A DNA stretch of 64,000 bases from XN24 sp047921455 (GCA_047921455.1 JBLRWC010000002.1:53504-117503); one strand, 5' to 3'. Counted from the stretch's first letter, positions 30,959 through 40,587 are shown. Notes: generated from the sequence alone by a model not told the origin. Program-made: numbers and translations.

Positions 30959-32866
30959 TCAGTCATCGAGCAGACGCTGCAGCGCGGCTTCGACATCGGC
31001 CTCGGACGCCAGCACGGTGTCCGCGGCTGGACCTAGCGGAATGTAGGTGTCTTCGCCCGTGACCCGCGCCTTGGCCAGACCGGGCGGGGCGAGCTCGTCG
31101 AGCAACGTGAATATCTCCTCCGCGATGCCGCCGGTGCGTCGGCCCTCGTCGACCACGAGCACGCGTCCGGCGGCTGCCGCCTCGCGCACGATCGCCGTGC
31201 CGTTCAGCGGTTTCAGCCAGCGCAGGTCCAGCACGCGAATGCGTGCGCCGGTGTCCTGCGCGATCCGACGCGCGGCGCGCAAGGCCATCCTGACGCCGTT
31301 GCCATAGGTGACGACGAGCGCATCCGGCTGTTCCGGTCCATACCCGCGCGGTGCGCCGAACGGTACGCACTCGCCCGGTGCGGGATAAGGGAACAGCCAG
31401 CCGCCGTCCTTCTCCTCGTGCAGGTCCTTGGTCATGTAGAGCGCGATCGGCTCGAGGAATGCCACCACCCGGCCGTTGACCTTCGCCAGCGCGGCGCAGG
31501 TGCGCAGCATCCCGGCGGCGTCGTCGCCGCGCGATGGGCAGGCGACGACCAGCCCCGGGATGTCCCTGAGCGCCGTGAAAGAATTGTCGTTGTGGAAGTG
31601 CCCGCCAAAGCCCTTCTGATACCCGAGCCCGGCGATACGAATGACCATCGGGTTGGCCCACTGGCCGTTGGAGAAAAACTGCAGCGAGNNNNNNNNNNNN
31701 NNNNNNNNNNNNNNNNNNNNNNNNNNNNNNNNNNNNNNNNNNNNNNNNNNNNNNNNNNNNNNNNNNNNNNNNNNNNNNNNNNNNNNNNGCCTGGACTGCT
31801 CGTAAAGCTCGAGTACTTCGTCCGGCGCCAGGCAACCGCTGTCCACCGCCAGGCGCGCGGCCGAGAGCAGCGGGTCGCGCGCCTCGGTCGCCTCGATCGC
31901 CGCGAGTTCGAGATAATCGCCTTCCCAGTCGGTACCCGCGTGACCGAGCAGGCGCGGCACCTTGAGGTGCAGGAAGGTCGGCCTGCGCTTGCGCCGGCAA
32001 TGCTCGACGGCGCGGGCCGCCATCTCGAACGCCTCCGGCAGGGAAGTGCCGTCCGCCGCGAAATAGTCGAGGCCCTCGCGGCGCGAAAAGTTCTGCTCGA
32101 CCCACCCGGCGGGCGTGCGCACCGAGATGCCGATGCCGTTGTCCTCGCAGACGAATAGCACCGGCACGGGCAGGCGCTGGTAGGCCGCCCATTGCGCCGC
32201 GTTGAAGCCCGCCAGTGCGGTCGCGTGGTTGGTCGAGGCGTCGCCGAAGCTGCAGACGACGATGCTGTCCGCGGGCACCGGTAAGGGGCGTTGCAAGCGC
32301 TTGGCCTGCTCGAGGCCGATCGCGGTGCCGACGGCCTTGGGCAGGTGGCTCGCGATCGTCGAGGTCTGCGGCAGGACCCACAACGCGCGATCGCTGCCCC
32401 AGACCTTGTGGCGCCCGCCGGAGACCGGGTCCTCGCTGCTTGCGGCGAGCGACAGGCAGGCCTCGTAGACCGGATCGCGTCCCGCGTCCTTGCCAAGCCG
32501 CGCCATCATGAAGCCGCCCGAGCGGTAGTGCAGGAAGGCGGGATCGGTGTCGCGGCACAGGAAGCCGACCGCCGCGTTGGCCTCGTGACCGGAGCTGCCG
32601 ATGGTGTAGAAGCCCTCGTTGCGCGCCCGCATCTCGCGCGCCTGCAGGTCGAGGTGGCGTGACTGCAACTGGTAGCCGAACACCTGCAGGAACTCGCTCG
32701 CTGTCAGCCGGCTGGTCGGCGAGAGCTGCTCGTGCGCCGCGGGGCGCCGCCGGCCGGCCGGCGCGAGGGCGCGCACGAATGCGATGAAGTTGGCGTCGAT
32801 GACGGCCGCGCGATTGAGGCCGCGCGCTGCGCGCTTCGCGAGCGCGGCCTCAGAAGGCGTTGACAC
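30959..32866 (-). CDS. Fused alpha/beta E1 component of a 2-oxoacid dehydrogenase (interrupted by gap)
   Basis: The N-terminal half is an E1 alpha domain with the thiamine diphosphate motif from GDASTNHA to EDNGIGISV. The C-terminal half is the beta domain (SLQFFSNGQWANPMVIRIAG, GGHFHNDNS, GRRTGGIAEEI). The N run removes the alpha/beta junction and the start of the beta domain. Family length suggests roughly 120-160 missing residues, not the 34 implied by 100 N. GTG 32866 overlaps the upstream glutaryl-CoA dehydrogenase gene by 17 bases. Branched-chain 2-oxoacids are the family default; 2-oxoadipate is suggested by the neighbour. Confidence 0.88.
   Translation of the reverse strand: MSTPSEAALAKRAARGLNRAAVIDANFIAFVRALAPAGRRRPAAHEQLSPTSRLTASEFLQVFGYQLQSRHLDLQAREMRARNEGFYTIGSSGHEANAAVGFLCRDTDPAFLHYRSGGFMMARLGKDAGRDPVYEACLSLAASSEDPVSGGRHKVWGSDRALWVLPQTSTIASHLPKAVGTAIGLEQAKRLQRPLPVPADSIVVCSFGDASTNHATALAGFNAAQWAAYQRLPVPVLFVCEDNGIGISVRTPAGWVEQNFSRREGLDYFAADGTSLPEAFEMAARAVEHCRRKRRPTFLHLKVPRLLGHAGTDWEGDYLELAAIEATEARDPLLSAARLAVDSGCLAPDEVLELYEQSRXXXXXXXXXXXXXXXXXXXXXXXXXXXXXXXXXXSLQFFSNGQWANPMVIRIAGLGYQKGFGGHFHNDNSFTALRDIPGLVVACPSRGDDAAGMLRTCAALAKVNGRVVAFLEPIALYMTKDLHEEKDGGWLFPYPAPGECVPFGAPRGYGPEQPDALVVTYGNGVRMALRAARRIAQDTGARIRVLDLRWLKPLNGTAIVREAAAAGRVLVVDEGRRTGGIAEEIFTLLDELAPPGLAKARVTGEDTYIPLGPAADTVLASEADVEAALQRLLDD
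31689..31788. other. Assembly gap (100 N)
   Basis: A second run of exactly 100 N, inside the fused E1 gene. The reading frame is open on both sides in phase, but the placeholder length is not the true length. Confidence 0.98.
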
Positions 32867-34013
32867 CCGTCAGCTCTCGCCCCACGACCAGCTCGTGGAT
32901 GGTCTCCGTGCCTTCATAAGTGATGACGCTCTCGAGGTTCAGCATGTGACGGATGGGGCAATACTCCGCGCTGATACCGGCGCCGCCGAGAATGTCGCGT
33001 GCATCGCGGGCGATGTCCAGCGCCATGCGCACATTGTTCCACTTGGCGAGCGAGACCTGCGACGGCTTCATCGTGCCCGCGTCCTTGAGGCGACCAAGCT
33101 GCAGGGAGAGCAGCTGGGCCGTGGTGATACGGCGCGCCATGTCGGCCAGCCGGCGCTGCACTGTCTGGGTGTGGGACACCGGGCGGTTGAACAGCTCGCG
33201 GTCGTTCGAGTAGTCGAGCGCTTCCTTCAGGCAGGCCTGCGCAGCGCCGATCGCGCCCCAGGTGATGCCGTAGCGCGCCTGCGTCAGGCAGCCGAGCGGA
33301 CCCTTCAGGCCCACCACGCCCGGCAGCATGTTCGCTGCCGGCACGCGCACGTTGTCGAGAAACAGCGACGAGGTGATGGAGGCGCGCAGCGAGAACTTGC
33401 GGTGGATCTCCGGCGCCTCGAAACCCTTGGTGCCTTTCTCGACCAGGAAGCCCCGCAGTCCTTCATCCGTTTCGGCCCAGACGATCGCGACGTCGGCGTT
33501 GCTGCCGTTGGTGATCCACATCTTCGCGCCGTTGATGATCCAGTCGTCGCCGTCGCGCTTGGCGTGGGTCTTCATGTTGCCCGGATCGGAGCCGCCGTGC
33601 GGTTCGGTCAGGCCGAAGCAGCCGATCGCTTCGCCACTGGCCAGGGCCGGCAGCCAGCGCTGTTTCTGTTCCTCGCTGCCGTAGGTATAGATGGGCCACA
33701 TCACGAGGCTGGACTGTACCGAGACGAAGCTGCGGATACCGGAGTCGCCGCGCTCGAGCTCCTGGCAAATGAGGCCGTAGGAGACAGCGTTGAGACCGGC
33801 GCAGCCATAGCCTTCGAGCGACGAACCGAACAGGCCGAGCGCAGCAAGCTCCGGCACCAGTTCCGCCGGGAAGCGATGCTCCTCGAAGCATTCGCGGATG
33901 ATCGGCAGAACTTTTTCGTCGGTGAATCGCGCGACGGTGTCCTGCACCATTTGCTCGTCCTCTGTGAGGGCGCCGCGGACGTCGTAAAAGTCGAGGGGGT
34001 TGACGGAACTCAC
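32850..34013 (-). CDS. gcdH: Glutaryl-CoA dehydrogenase
   Basis: The 387-residue acyl-CoA dehydrogenase matches the glutaryl-CoA subgroup: FRSFVSVQ-like RSFVSVQSSLVMWPIYTYG, GCFGLTEPHGGSDPGNM, a flavin-contacting WITNGSNADV, and the catalytic base in VITYEGTETIHELVVGRELTG. It oxidises and decarboxylates glutaryl-CoA to crotonyl-CoA in lysine and tryptophan breakdown. It is promoter-proximal to the E1 gene, with which it overlaps, and divergent from the malic enzyme. Confidence 0.92.
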   Translation of the reverse strand: MSSVNPLDFYDVRGALTEDEQMVQDTVARFTDEKVLPIIRECFEEHRFPAELVPELAALGLFGSSLEGYGCAGLNAVSYGLICQELERGDSGIRSFVSVQSSLVMWPIYTYGSEEQKQRWLPALASGEAIGCFGLTEPHGGSDPGNMKTHAKRDGDDWIINGAKMWITNGSNADVAIVWAETDEGLRGFLVEKGTKGFEAPEIHRKFSLRASITSSLFLDNVRVPAANMLPGVVGLKGPLGCLTQARYGITWGAIGAAQACLKEALDYSNDRELFNRPVSHTQTVQRRLADMARRITTAQLLSLQLGRLKDAGTMKPSQVSLAKWNNVRMALDIARDARDILGGAGISAEYCPIRHMLNLESVITYEGTETIHELVVGRELTGVNAF

Positions 34014-34134
34014 GCTGGTATCTCCCGGCCGGCATGGCCCGGGCGCAGCTGCCCGGACAAGGTGCCATTCTAGCCGATCAGGCTGCCGGGACTGCGACGC
34101 CTGTGACGGCGCCGCCCGGCGGAGTCATAATGGA

Positions 34135-35442
34135 ATGATGAAAATCCCCGAAATATTGCTGATCGAATCTGAACACCGGCCGGGTAGCCTGGCGAGCATT
34201 CTCGGCGTCATTGGCGAAGAAGGCCTGGTGGTCGAGCACCTGGCGTCCCTGCGGCGTGAGCAAGACAAGACCACCTGGGAGATCACACTCGAGATGGATG
34301 CGGCCGCCGGCCGCCGCCTCGAGGAACGCATCAATGCCTTGCCGAACGCGCGCCTGCTGGGCCGTTCGGACCGGGTTTTCAACCGCCATCGTGGCGGCAA
34401 GATCCGCACGGTCAGCGCGCTCGATATCGGCAGCCTGCAGATGCTCCGGGATATTTACACGCCCGGCGTGGCGCGTGTGTGCCTGGCGATTCGCGATAAT
34501 CCCGCCCTGGCGCGCGAATTTACCGCCATCGGCCAGACGGTTGCGATCGTCACCAACGGGACGGCGGTCCTCGGCCTCGGCGATATCGGCGCGCTGGCCG
34601 GTATGCCCGTGATGGAGGGCAAGGCGGCGCTGATGGCCAGCCTGGCGGGTTTGTCGGCGGTGCCGATCCTGGTCGAGGAAAAGAATCCGGCGCGGCTGAT
34701 CGAGATCATTGCGGCGATTGCCCCTTCATTCGGCGCGATTCAGCTGGAAGATATTGCGGCGCCGGCCTGTTTCGAGATCGAAGACGCGTTGCGCGCGCGC
34801 CTGCCGATCCCCGTAATGCATGATGACCAGCATGGCACCGCGGTCGTGGCGCTGGCCGCAGTGCGCAATGCCGGCCGCCAGGCGGGCCAGCGACTGTCGC
34901 AGAGCACGGTCGGCCAGGTCGGCCTTGGCGCTGCGGGTATCGGCATCGCGCGTCTGTTGTTGTCGCGCGGTACGAGCCGGATTCTCGGGGCGGACCTGAG
35001 CAGCGCCGCCCGGGAGCGCTTCGCTGCGCTCGGCGGTGAACCGGCGGAGCTTGCGCAAGTGATGAGCGAGGCCGACATCGTCATCGCGACCACCGGTGTG
35101 CGTGGCCTGATCAAGCCGGACATGGTGCGGCCCGGCCAGGTCATCCTGGCACTTTCGAATCCCGATCCCGAGATCGAACCCCAGGCGGCGCTCGCGGCCG
35201 GCGCGGCGTTCGCGGCGGATGGCAAGAGCATCAACAACGTGCTCGGCTTCCCGGGGCTGTTCCGCGGCGCGCTGGAGGCCGGCGCGAAGCGCTTTACGGA
35301 CGAGATGCTGGTCGCGGCGGCCGAGACGATCGCGGACCTGGCGCTGGATCACGAGCTGGTGCCGGATCCGCTGGACCGGACGGTGCACGATGCGATCGCC
35401 CGGGCGGTTGCGCAGGCCGCGCGGGACTCGGATGCCTGCTGA
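34135..35442 (+). CDS. NAD(P)-dependent malic enzyme with N-terminal ACT domain
   Basis: The 435-residue protein begins with an ACT-like module (residues about 3-75; ILLIESEHRPGSLASILGVI), a ligand-sensing fold usually tied to amino-acid control. The malic enzyme part follows: IYTPGVARVC, GDIGALAGMPVMEGKAAL, the metal and substrate site ICFEIED-like CFEIEDALR and MHDDQHGTAVV, and a Rossmann loop GLGAAGIGIARLLL. It lacks the phosphotransacetylase extension of long forms. Malate is decarboxylated to pyruvate. ATG 34135 or 34138 are equivalent starts. Confidence 0.9.
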   Translation: MMKIPEILLIESEHRPGSLASILGVIGEEGLVVEHLASLRREQDKTTWEITLEMDAAAGRRLEERINALPNARLLGRSDRVFNRHRGGKIRTVSALDIGSLQMLRDIYTPGVARVCLAIRDNPALAREFTAIGQTVAIVTNGTAVLGLGDIGALAGMPVMEGKAALMASLAGLSAVPILVEEKNPARLIEIIAAIAPSFGAIQLEDIAAPACFEIEDALRARLPIPVMHDDQHGTAVVALAAVRNAGRQAGQRLSQSTVGQVGLGAAGIGIARLLLSRGTSRILGADLSSAARERFAALGGEPAELAQVMSEADIVIATTGVRGLIKPDMVRPGQVILALSNPDPEIEPQAALAAGAAFAADGKSINNVLGFPGLFRGALEAGAKRFTDEMLVAAAETIADLALDHELVPDPLDRTVHDAIARAVAQAARDSDAC

Positions 35443-35469
35443 GGCGCTGCTCCGCGCGTCGCAGGCGGT

Positions 35470-35937
35470 TCAGTAAGGAATGCCGGCGCGACGGTAGGCG
35501 GCCGCCAGCAGCCAGAGCGGCCCGATCATGAGGAATTGCAGATCCTGGAAAAAGGAAGGTTTGCGGCCCTCGATCCGGTGACCAATGAATTGCCCGATCC
35601 AGGCCACTACGAAGATCGCCAGCGAAGTGGCCCAAAGCGGTGCTGCGACGCTGTCGAGCCGGTCCGCGAGCAGCAACAGCGCGGCCAGTACGAGCGTGGC
35701 GCCGACAGCCAGCGGCACCGACAGGATGAAGTAATAGACGACCGCCGCCATCGCGAACAGCACCGCCCAGTTCAAGGCCGGCGAAATCTGTTCGAATGCC
35801 GCCGGCGTGGGCAGCGCCCACAACAGGCCGATGACACTGAAAACGATGGCGGGCACACAGATCCAGTGGATCCGCTTGTTGGTCGGATGTTGGTGGCTTT
35901 CGCCATATTCGGCCAGCCATAGTTCGATGTTTCGCAA
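35470..35937 (-). CDS. Mpo1/DUF962 family membrane protein
   Basis: The 155-residue protein starts at TTG 35937 with the family signature RNIELWLAEYGESHQHPTNKRIHWICVP, followed by three to four membrane segments and IGQFIGHRIEGRKPSFFQDLQFL. The His residues (YGESHQHPTNKRIHW, GHRIEG) are those implicated in iron-dependent alpha-oxidation of 2-hydroxy fatty acids by yeast Mpo1. Bacterial function is not established. It converges on the malic enzyme. Confidence 0.8.
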   Translation of the reverse strand: MRNIELWLAEYGESHQHPTNKRIHWICVPAIVFSVIGLLWALPTPAAFEQISPALNWAVLFAMAAVVYYFILSVPLAVGATLVLAALLLLADRLDSVAAPLWATSLAIFVVAWIGQFIGHRIEGRKPSFFQDLQFLMIGPLWLLAAAYRRAGIPY

Positions 35938-36075
35938 GTTTTTTCTTCCCCGGGAGGATTCAAATGCGCGCCAGCGCACATAGCCGTGCGCCATCAAACG
36001 GTATCATAGGGGTACGCGCAGCTGGGTGCGGCACGCATGTCGGGCACCTGGCAACAGCTTTTCACTGGAGATTGA

Positions 36076-36750
36076 ATGATGAACAGAACACTTCGAGGCT
36101 TGGCCATCTGCATGGCAGCCGCGACGCTGACCGTCGGCTGCCAGACTATCGACCCGTATACCGGTGAAACGAAGACTGCCAGCGCCACCAAGGGCGCGGC
36201 GATCGGCGCGGGCGCGGGGGCGGTGCTTGGCATTCTGACGGGTGATGATTCCAAGGATCGCCGCAAGCGCGCCTTGATCGGTGCGGGCGTGGGCGGGCTG
36301 GCCGGCGGCGCCGTTGGCGCATACATGGACAACCAGGAGGCCAAGCTGCGTGAGCAACTGCAAGGCACCGGCGTCAGCGTGACCAGGGTGGGGGACGAAA
36401 TCATCCTCAACATGCCGGGTAACGTGACGTTCGAGGTCGACAGTTCGGACCTGAACCCGCAGTTTTTCAGTGTGCTCGATTCGGTCGGACTGGTGCTGCA
36501 GGAATATGACAAGACGGTCATCGAGGTCACCGGGCATACCGATAGCACCGGCCGGGCCGAGTACAACCAGGCATTGTCCGAGCGGCGCGCCGCGACAGTG
36601 GCAACTTATATTGCCAATCGAGGCATCGACCGCCAGCGGATTCTCGCTTTCGGGCGCGGCCAGACACAGCCGATTGCCGATAACACGACCCCAGCGGGGC
36701 GGGCGCAGAACCGCAGAGTGGAGCTGACGCTGTCCCCCATCACGCGCTAA
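36076..36750 (+). CDS. OmpA-family lipoprotein (YiaD-like)
   Basis: The 224-residue protein has a lipoprotein signal (LTVGC at about residue 22) and a Gly/Ala-rich glycine-zipper segment (ATKGAAIGAGAGAVLGILTG, GAGVGGLAGGAVGAYMDNQ). A C-terminal OmpA peptidoglycan-binding domain follows (VTGHTDSTGRAEYNQALSERRA, GRGQTQPIADNTTPAGRAQNRRVEL). It is expected in the outer membrane, anchoring it to the cell wall. GGAG precedes the ATG ATG start. It converges on rpoH. Confidence 0.9.
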   Translation: MMNRTLRGLAICMAAATLTVGCQTIDPYTGETKTASATKGAAIGAGAGAVLGILTGDDSKDRRKRALIGAGVGGLAGGAVGAYMDNQEAKLREQLQGTGVSVTRVGDEIILNMPGNVTFEVDSSDLNPQFFSVLDSVGLVLQEYDKTVIEVTGHTDSTGRAEYNQALSERRAATVATYIANRGIDRQRILAFGRGQTQPIADNTTPAGRAQNRRVELTLSPITR

Positions 36751-36779
36751 CGCGCAACGGCGGGCGCTGCTGAAAGGCT

Positions 36780-37652
<873 letters not shown>

Positions 37653-37678
37653 TCAGTATCTCCCCTTGTGTCTCGGTA

Positions 37679-37708
37679 ATTTTAGCACTCGCCGCTTTAG
37701 AGTGCTAA
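37679..37708 (-). promoter_or_regulatory. Putative rpoH promoter
   Basis: On the minus strand TTAGCA (37708-37703) and TAAAAT (37684-37679) are 18 bases apart. The -10 matches consensus at 5/6 and the -35 at 4/6. Transcription would begin near 37671, about 19 bases before the rpoH start. The spacing places both hexamers in the arms of the CIRCE operator. Confidence 0.45.
37682..37708. promoter_or_regulatory. CIRCE operator (HrcA binding site)
   Basis: TTAGCACTC at 37682-37690, a 9-base spacer, and GAGTGCTAA at 37700-37708 match the CIRCE consensus 18/18, including the spacer length. CIRCE is bound by the heat-labile repressor HrcA. It lies 30 bases upstream of rpoH, on top of a plausible promoter, so HrcA should repress rpoH until heat stress. 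hrcA is not in this window. Confidence 0.93.
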
Positions 37709-37769
37709 GGGCTGGCCGGGTTCCCTGCCTTGTTCGGCAGGAAAAAATGAACCGATTCAAGTCTCGCGG

Positions 37770-38828
37770 CTAGATGCCCGGCTCGATCCGGCGCAAGTGG
37801 CGGCTCGCCGAGAACCAGGCGCCGAGCCACCCGAGGGCGGCGCCGAGCAATATCAGCACGGCGGCACCGTCGGCGCCCAACCCCATCAGACGAAAGCCGG
37901 AGCCGTAGAGTTCCGTCAGCCTTGCCACCGGTCCGGCCAGCACCAGCAGTCCCACTTGCACGATCGCCAGCGCCGCCAGGCCGCCGCCGAGCCCATACCA
38001 GAAGCCGCTGTAGAGCAGCGGCCGGCGGATGAAGCCGTCGGTGCCGCCGATCAGTTTCATGACCTCGATTTCGTCACGGCGGTTCTGGATATCCAGCCGG
38101 ATGGTATTCCCAACGATCACCAGCACGCCGACGGCCAGCAACACGGCGAACAACCCGGCCAGCCGTGCGGCGATCGCGAGCATGGCGAACAGGCGTCGCA
38201 CCCAGTCCGCATCCGCCTGCACGACGTCGGCTTCCGGCAACGCCCGCAGCCGTTCGGCAAGCGCCTCGACAGCCTCGGCGTCATCGTGGCCCGGCGCAGG
38301 ACGTATGGCGACCAGGTGTGGCAGCGGGTTCGTTTCCAGTGCATCCACGGCCTCGCCGAGCCCGGAGCCGGCACGAAAACTGGCGAGCGCCTCGGCGGCA
38401 GTGATCAGTTGCACGCCGGCCACTTCCGGCCAGCCGTCGATTTCTCCCGCCAGTTCGACTGCGCGAGCCTCGGCCTGCTCCGGCGCAAGGTAAAGGGACA
38501 GCTCGATGCTGTCGTCCCAGTGGCCGGACAGGCTCTGCAGGTTAACGACCACCAGGTGCAGGCTGGCCGGCAGCGCCAGCGCGATACCGATGACGGCCAT
38601 CGTCATGGCCGTGGCAAGCCGCTGGCCGGCGAGGCGGCCAAGGGAGCCGATCAGCGTCTGCAGGTGGCGGCGCACCCAGTTGCGCAGTCCGTCGATGAGC
38701 CCGCGCGGAGTCCACCATCCGCCGCCACCCGGCAAGCGCCATTGCGGCAGGCGCCGGCGCCCGCCATCTCGCTTGCCGGCGCGCCGCCGCCGGCTGCCGG
38801 AGTTACGCCGGGGCGCCGGGAAACGCAT
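37770..38828 (-). CDS. ftsX: Cell division protein FtsX
   Basis: The 352-residue permease-like subunit has a basic N-terminal tail, a first membrane segment (about 85-105), a periplasmic loop (about 110-220) that controls murein hydrolases, and three further segments near 220-250, 275-300 and 320-345. NTIRLDIQNRRDEIEVMKLIGGTDGFIRRP is the family signature. ATG 38828 overlaps the end of ftsE by 26 bases. Confidence 0.93.
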   Translation of the reverse strand: MRFPAPRRNSGSRRRRAGKRDGGRRRLPQWRLPGGGGWWTPRGLIDGLRNWVRRHLQTLIGSLGRLAGQRLATAMTMAVIGIALALPASLHLVVVNLQSLSGHWDDSIELSLYLAPEQAEARAVELAGEIDGWPEVAGVQLITAAEALASFRAGSGLGEAVDALETNPLPHLVAIRPAPGHDDAEAVEALAERLRALPEADVVQADADWVRRLFAMLAIAARLAGLFAVLLAVGVLVIVGNTIRLDIQNRRDEIEVMKLIGGTDGFIRRPLLYSGFWYGLGGGLAALAIVQVGLLVLAGPVARLTELYGSGFRLMGLGADGAAVLILLGAALGWLGAWFSASRHLRRIEPGI

Positions 38829-39489
38829 GGTCGCGGTCCTCCAGCAGGCGCCCGTCGCCGAGCGCAATACGCCGGTATCCCAGCCGCTCGATCAAGGCGA
38901 GATCGTGGCTGGCCACGAGCACCGTGACGCCCACCCGGTTCAGGCGGGCAAACAGGTACATGATGTCCAGCGAGAGCTCCGGGTCGAGGTTGCCGGTGGG
39001 TTCGTCGGCGATCAGCAGGGGCGGTCGCGCCGCAATCGCCCGGGCGATACCGACCCGTTGTTGTTCGCCGGTGGAGAGCATGATCGGCGGCAGGCTCTCC
39101 TTGCCGAGCAGGCCGACCTGGTCGAGCGCGGCGCGCACGCGGCGGCCGGTCTCGCGGCTGCTGGCGCCGGCAATCACGAGCGGCAACGCCACGTTATCGA
39201 ACACCGAGCGGTCGCCCAGCAGCTTGTGGTCCTGGAACACCATGCCGAGCTGGCGGCGAAACGCCGGCACCTGGCGGCGCGACACGCCGGCGGTGTTGCG
39301 GCCGCCGATGAGTACCTGGCCCCGGGTGGGCCGCTCGATGCAGGAAACGAGCTTCAGCAGAGTGCTTTTGCCGGCGCCCGAATGGCCGGTCAAAAACACC
39401 ATCTCGCCAGCCTCGATCCGGAAGCTCAGGTCGCGCAGCGCGTCGCGCCCGCCGGGATAGCGCTTGTGGACCTGTTCGAAGCGAATCAA
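38803..39489 (-). CDS. ftsE: Cell division ATP-binding protein FtsE
   Basis: The 228-residue ABC ATPase has Walker A GHSGAGKSTLLK, Q-loop MVFQDHKLL, a signature motif LSTGEQQRVGIARAI, Walker B LLIADEPTGNLDP and H-loop VLVASHDLAL. With FtsX it links the Z-ring to peptidoglycan hydrolases. The only start giving the usual MIRFEQVxKRY N-terminus is TTG 39489, 4 bases after the ftsY stop; the long upstream extension lies inside ftsY. Confidence 0.94.
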   Translation of the reverse strand: MIRFEQVHKRYPGGRDALRDLSFRIEAGEMVFLTGHSGAGKSTLLKLVSCIERPTRGQVLIGGRNTAGVSRRQVPAFRRQLGMVFQDHKLLGDRSVFDNVALPLVIAGASSRETGRRVRAALDQVGLLGKESLPPIMLSTGEQQRVGIARAIAARPPLLIADEPTGNLDPELSLDIMYLFARLNRVGVTVLVASHDLALIERLGYRRIALGDGRLLEDRDHAFPGAPA

Positions 39490-39493
39490 CGTC

Positions 39494-40498
39494 TCATTCC
39501 GGGCCGCCGCCGGGTTCCGCGAGCAGCGCCGCCACGAAAGGTCCGGCTTCGAACGGCTGCAGGTCCTCGATGCCTTCGCCGATGCCGATATACCGTACGG
39601 GGACGGCCAGTTCCCGAGCGATGGCCAGGACGACGCCGCCTTTCGCGGTGCCGTCCAGCTTGGTAATGACCACGCCCGTGACGCCGATGGCCTCGTTGAA
39701 GCGACGGGCCTGTAGTAAAGCGTTCTGACCGCTGCCGCCGTCGACCACCAGCAGCACTTCGTGCGGCGCGCTCGCATCGAGGCGGCTGAGCACCCGCTTC
39801 ACCTTGCGCAGCTCATCCATGAGGTTTTCCTGCGTGTGCAGCCGTCCCGCCGTGTCAGCCAGCAGCACGTCGATGCCGCGGGCCCGGGCCGCCTCGAAGG
39901 CATCGTAGACGACCGCGGCAGGGTCGGCGCCAGTGCCCTGGGCGATGACCGGCGCCTTGTTGCGCTCGCCCCAGGCCTGCAGTTGTTCGACGGCCGCCGC
40001 TCGGAACGTGTCGCCGGCGGCCAGCATTACGGAGAGCCCGTCGGCCTGGAGCTTGCGCGCGATTTTACCGATGGTGGTGGTCTTGCCGGCGCCATTGACG
40101 CCCACCACCAGTACCACGAATGGGCGCACCCCGGGCGGAATGGTCAGCGGCGCTTCACAGGGCCCGAGAATGTCGAGCATGGCGCCACGGATGGTGGCGA
40201 GCACGGCGCGGCTGTCGCCGAGTTCGTCACGCCAGAGCTTGCGCTCGAGTCCCGCGACGATCTGCTGGGTAGCATCGACGCCGACATCGCCGGTCAGCAG
40301 GCGCGTCTCCATTTCCTCGATGAATTCTTCGCCGACCTTGCCGCCCGGCAGCAGGTGCGCCAGGTCATAGGTCAGCCAGCTGTCGCCCTGGTTGAGGCGC
40401 TCGCGCAGGCGGCGGAAAAAGCCCTTGCGCTGTGCGCCGGGGACGTCGGCGGTGGCCGGCTGGGACGGATCGGGCTGGTCGGGTGGAACTGGTGGCAT
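39494..40498 (-). CDS. ftsY: Signal recognition particle receptor FtsY
   Basis: The 334-residue SRP GTPase receptor has a short acidic/Pro N-terminus, an N domain helix bundle, and the G domain motifs GVNGAGKTTTIGKIA (G1), DTFRAAAVEQL, LADTAGRLHTQ (G3), TKLDGTAKGG (G4) and GIGEGIEDLQPF. It docks ribosome-nascent chain complexes to the translocon. The N-terminal A region is much shorter than in E. coli. ftsE follows after 4 bases. Confidence 0.95.
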   Translation of the reverse strand: MPPVPPDQPDPSQPATADVPGAQRKGFFRRLRERLNQGDSWLTYDLAHLLPGGKVGEEFIEEMETRLLTGDVGVDATQQIVAGLERKLWRDELGDSRAVLATIRGAMLDILGPCEAPLTIPPGVRPFVVLVVGVNGAGKTTTIGKIARKLQADGLSVMLAAGDTFRAAAVEQLQAWGERNKAPVIAQGTGADPAAVVYDAFEAARARGIDVLLADTAGRLHTQENLMDELRKVKRVLSRLDASAPHEVLLVVDGGSGQNALLQARRFNEAIGVTGVVITKLDGTAKGGVVLAIARELAVPVRYIGIGEGIEDLQPFEAGPFVAALLAEPGGGPE

Positions 40499-40551
40499 TG
40501 TCGGCAGGCATAGTTGCGGGCAGGGGGCCTATGCTACCGCTTTGCTTGCGA

Positions 40552-40587
40552 CGCCGGAAAGAAAACGGGCGACCCGAAGGCCGCCCG
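40552..40587 (-). terminator. Rho-independent terminator of the lipase gene
   Basis: On the minus strand CGGGCG...CGCCCG (40587-40582 with 40571-40566) encloses a 10-base loop and is followed directly by TTTTCTTT. It lies about 30 bases after the lipase stop and before ftsY on the same strand, so the two are separate transcription units. Confidence 0.8.

Noticed and set aside
37724..37747. CCTGCC/GGCAGG hairpin followed by six A between ftsX and rpoH
   Set aside because: ftsX and rpoH read leftward, so the U-run would lie before the stem, not after it. It cannot be a standard terminator in that direction, and no rightward transcript ends there.
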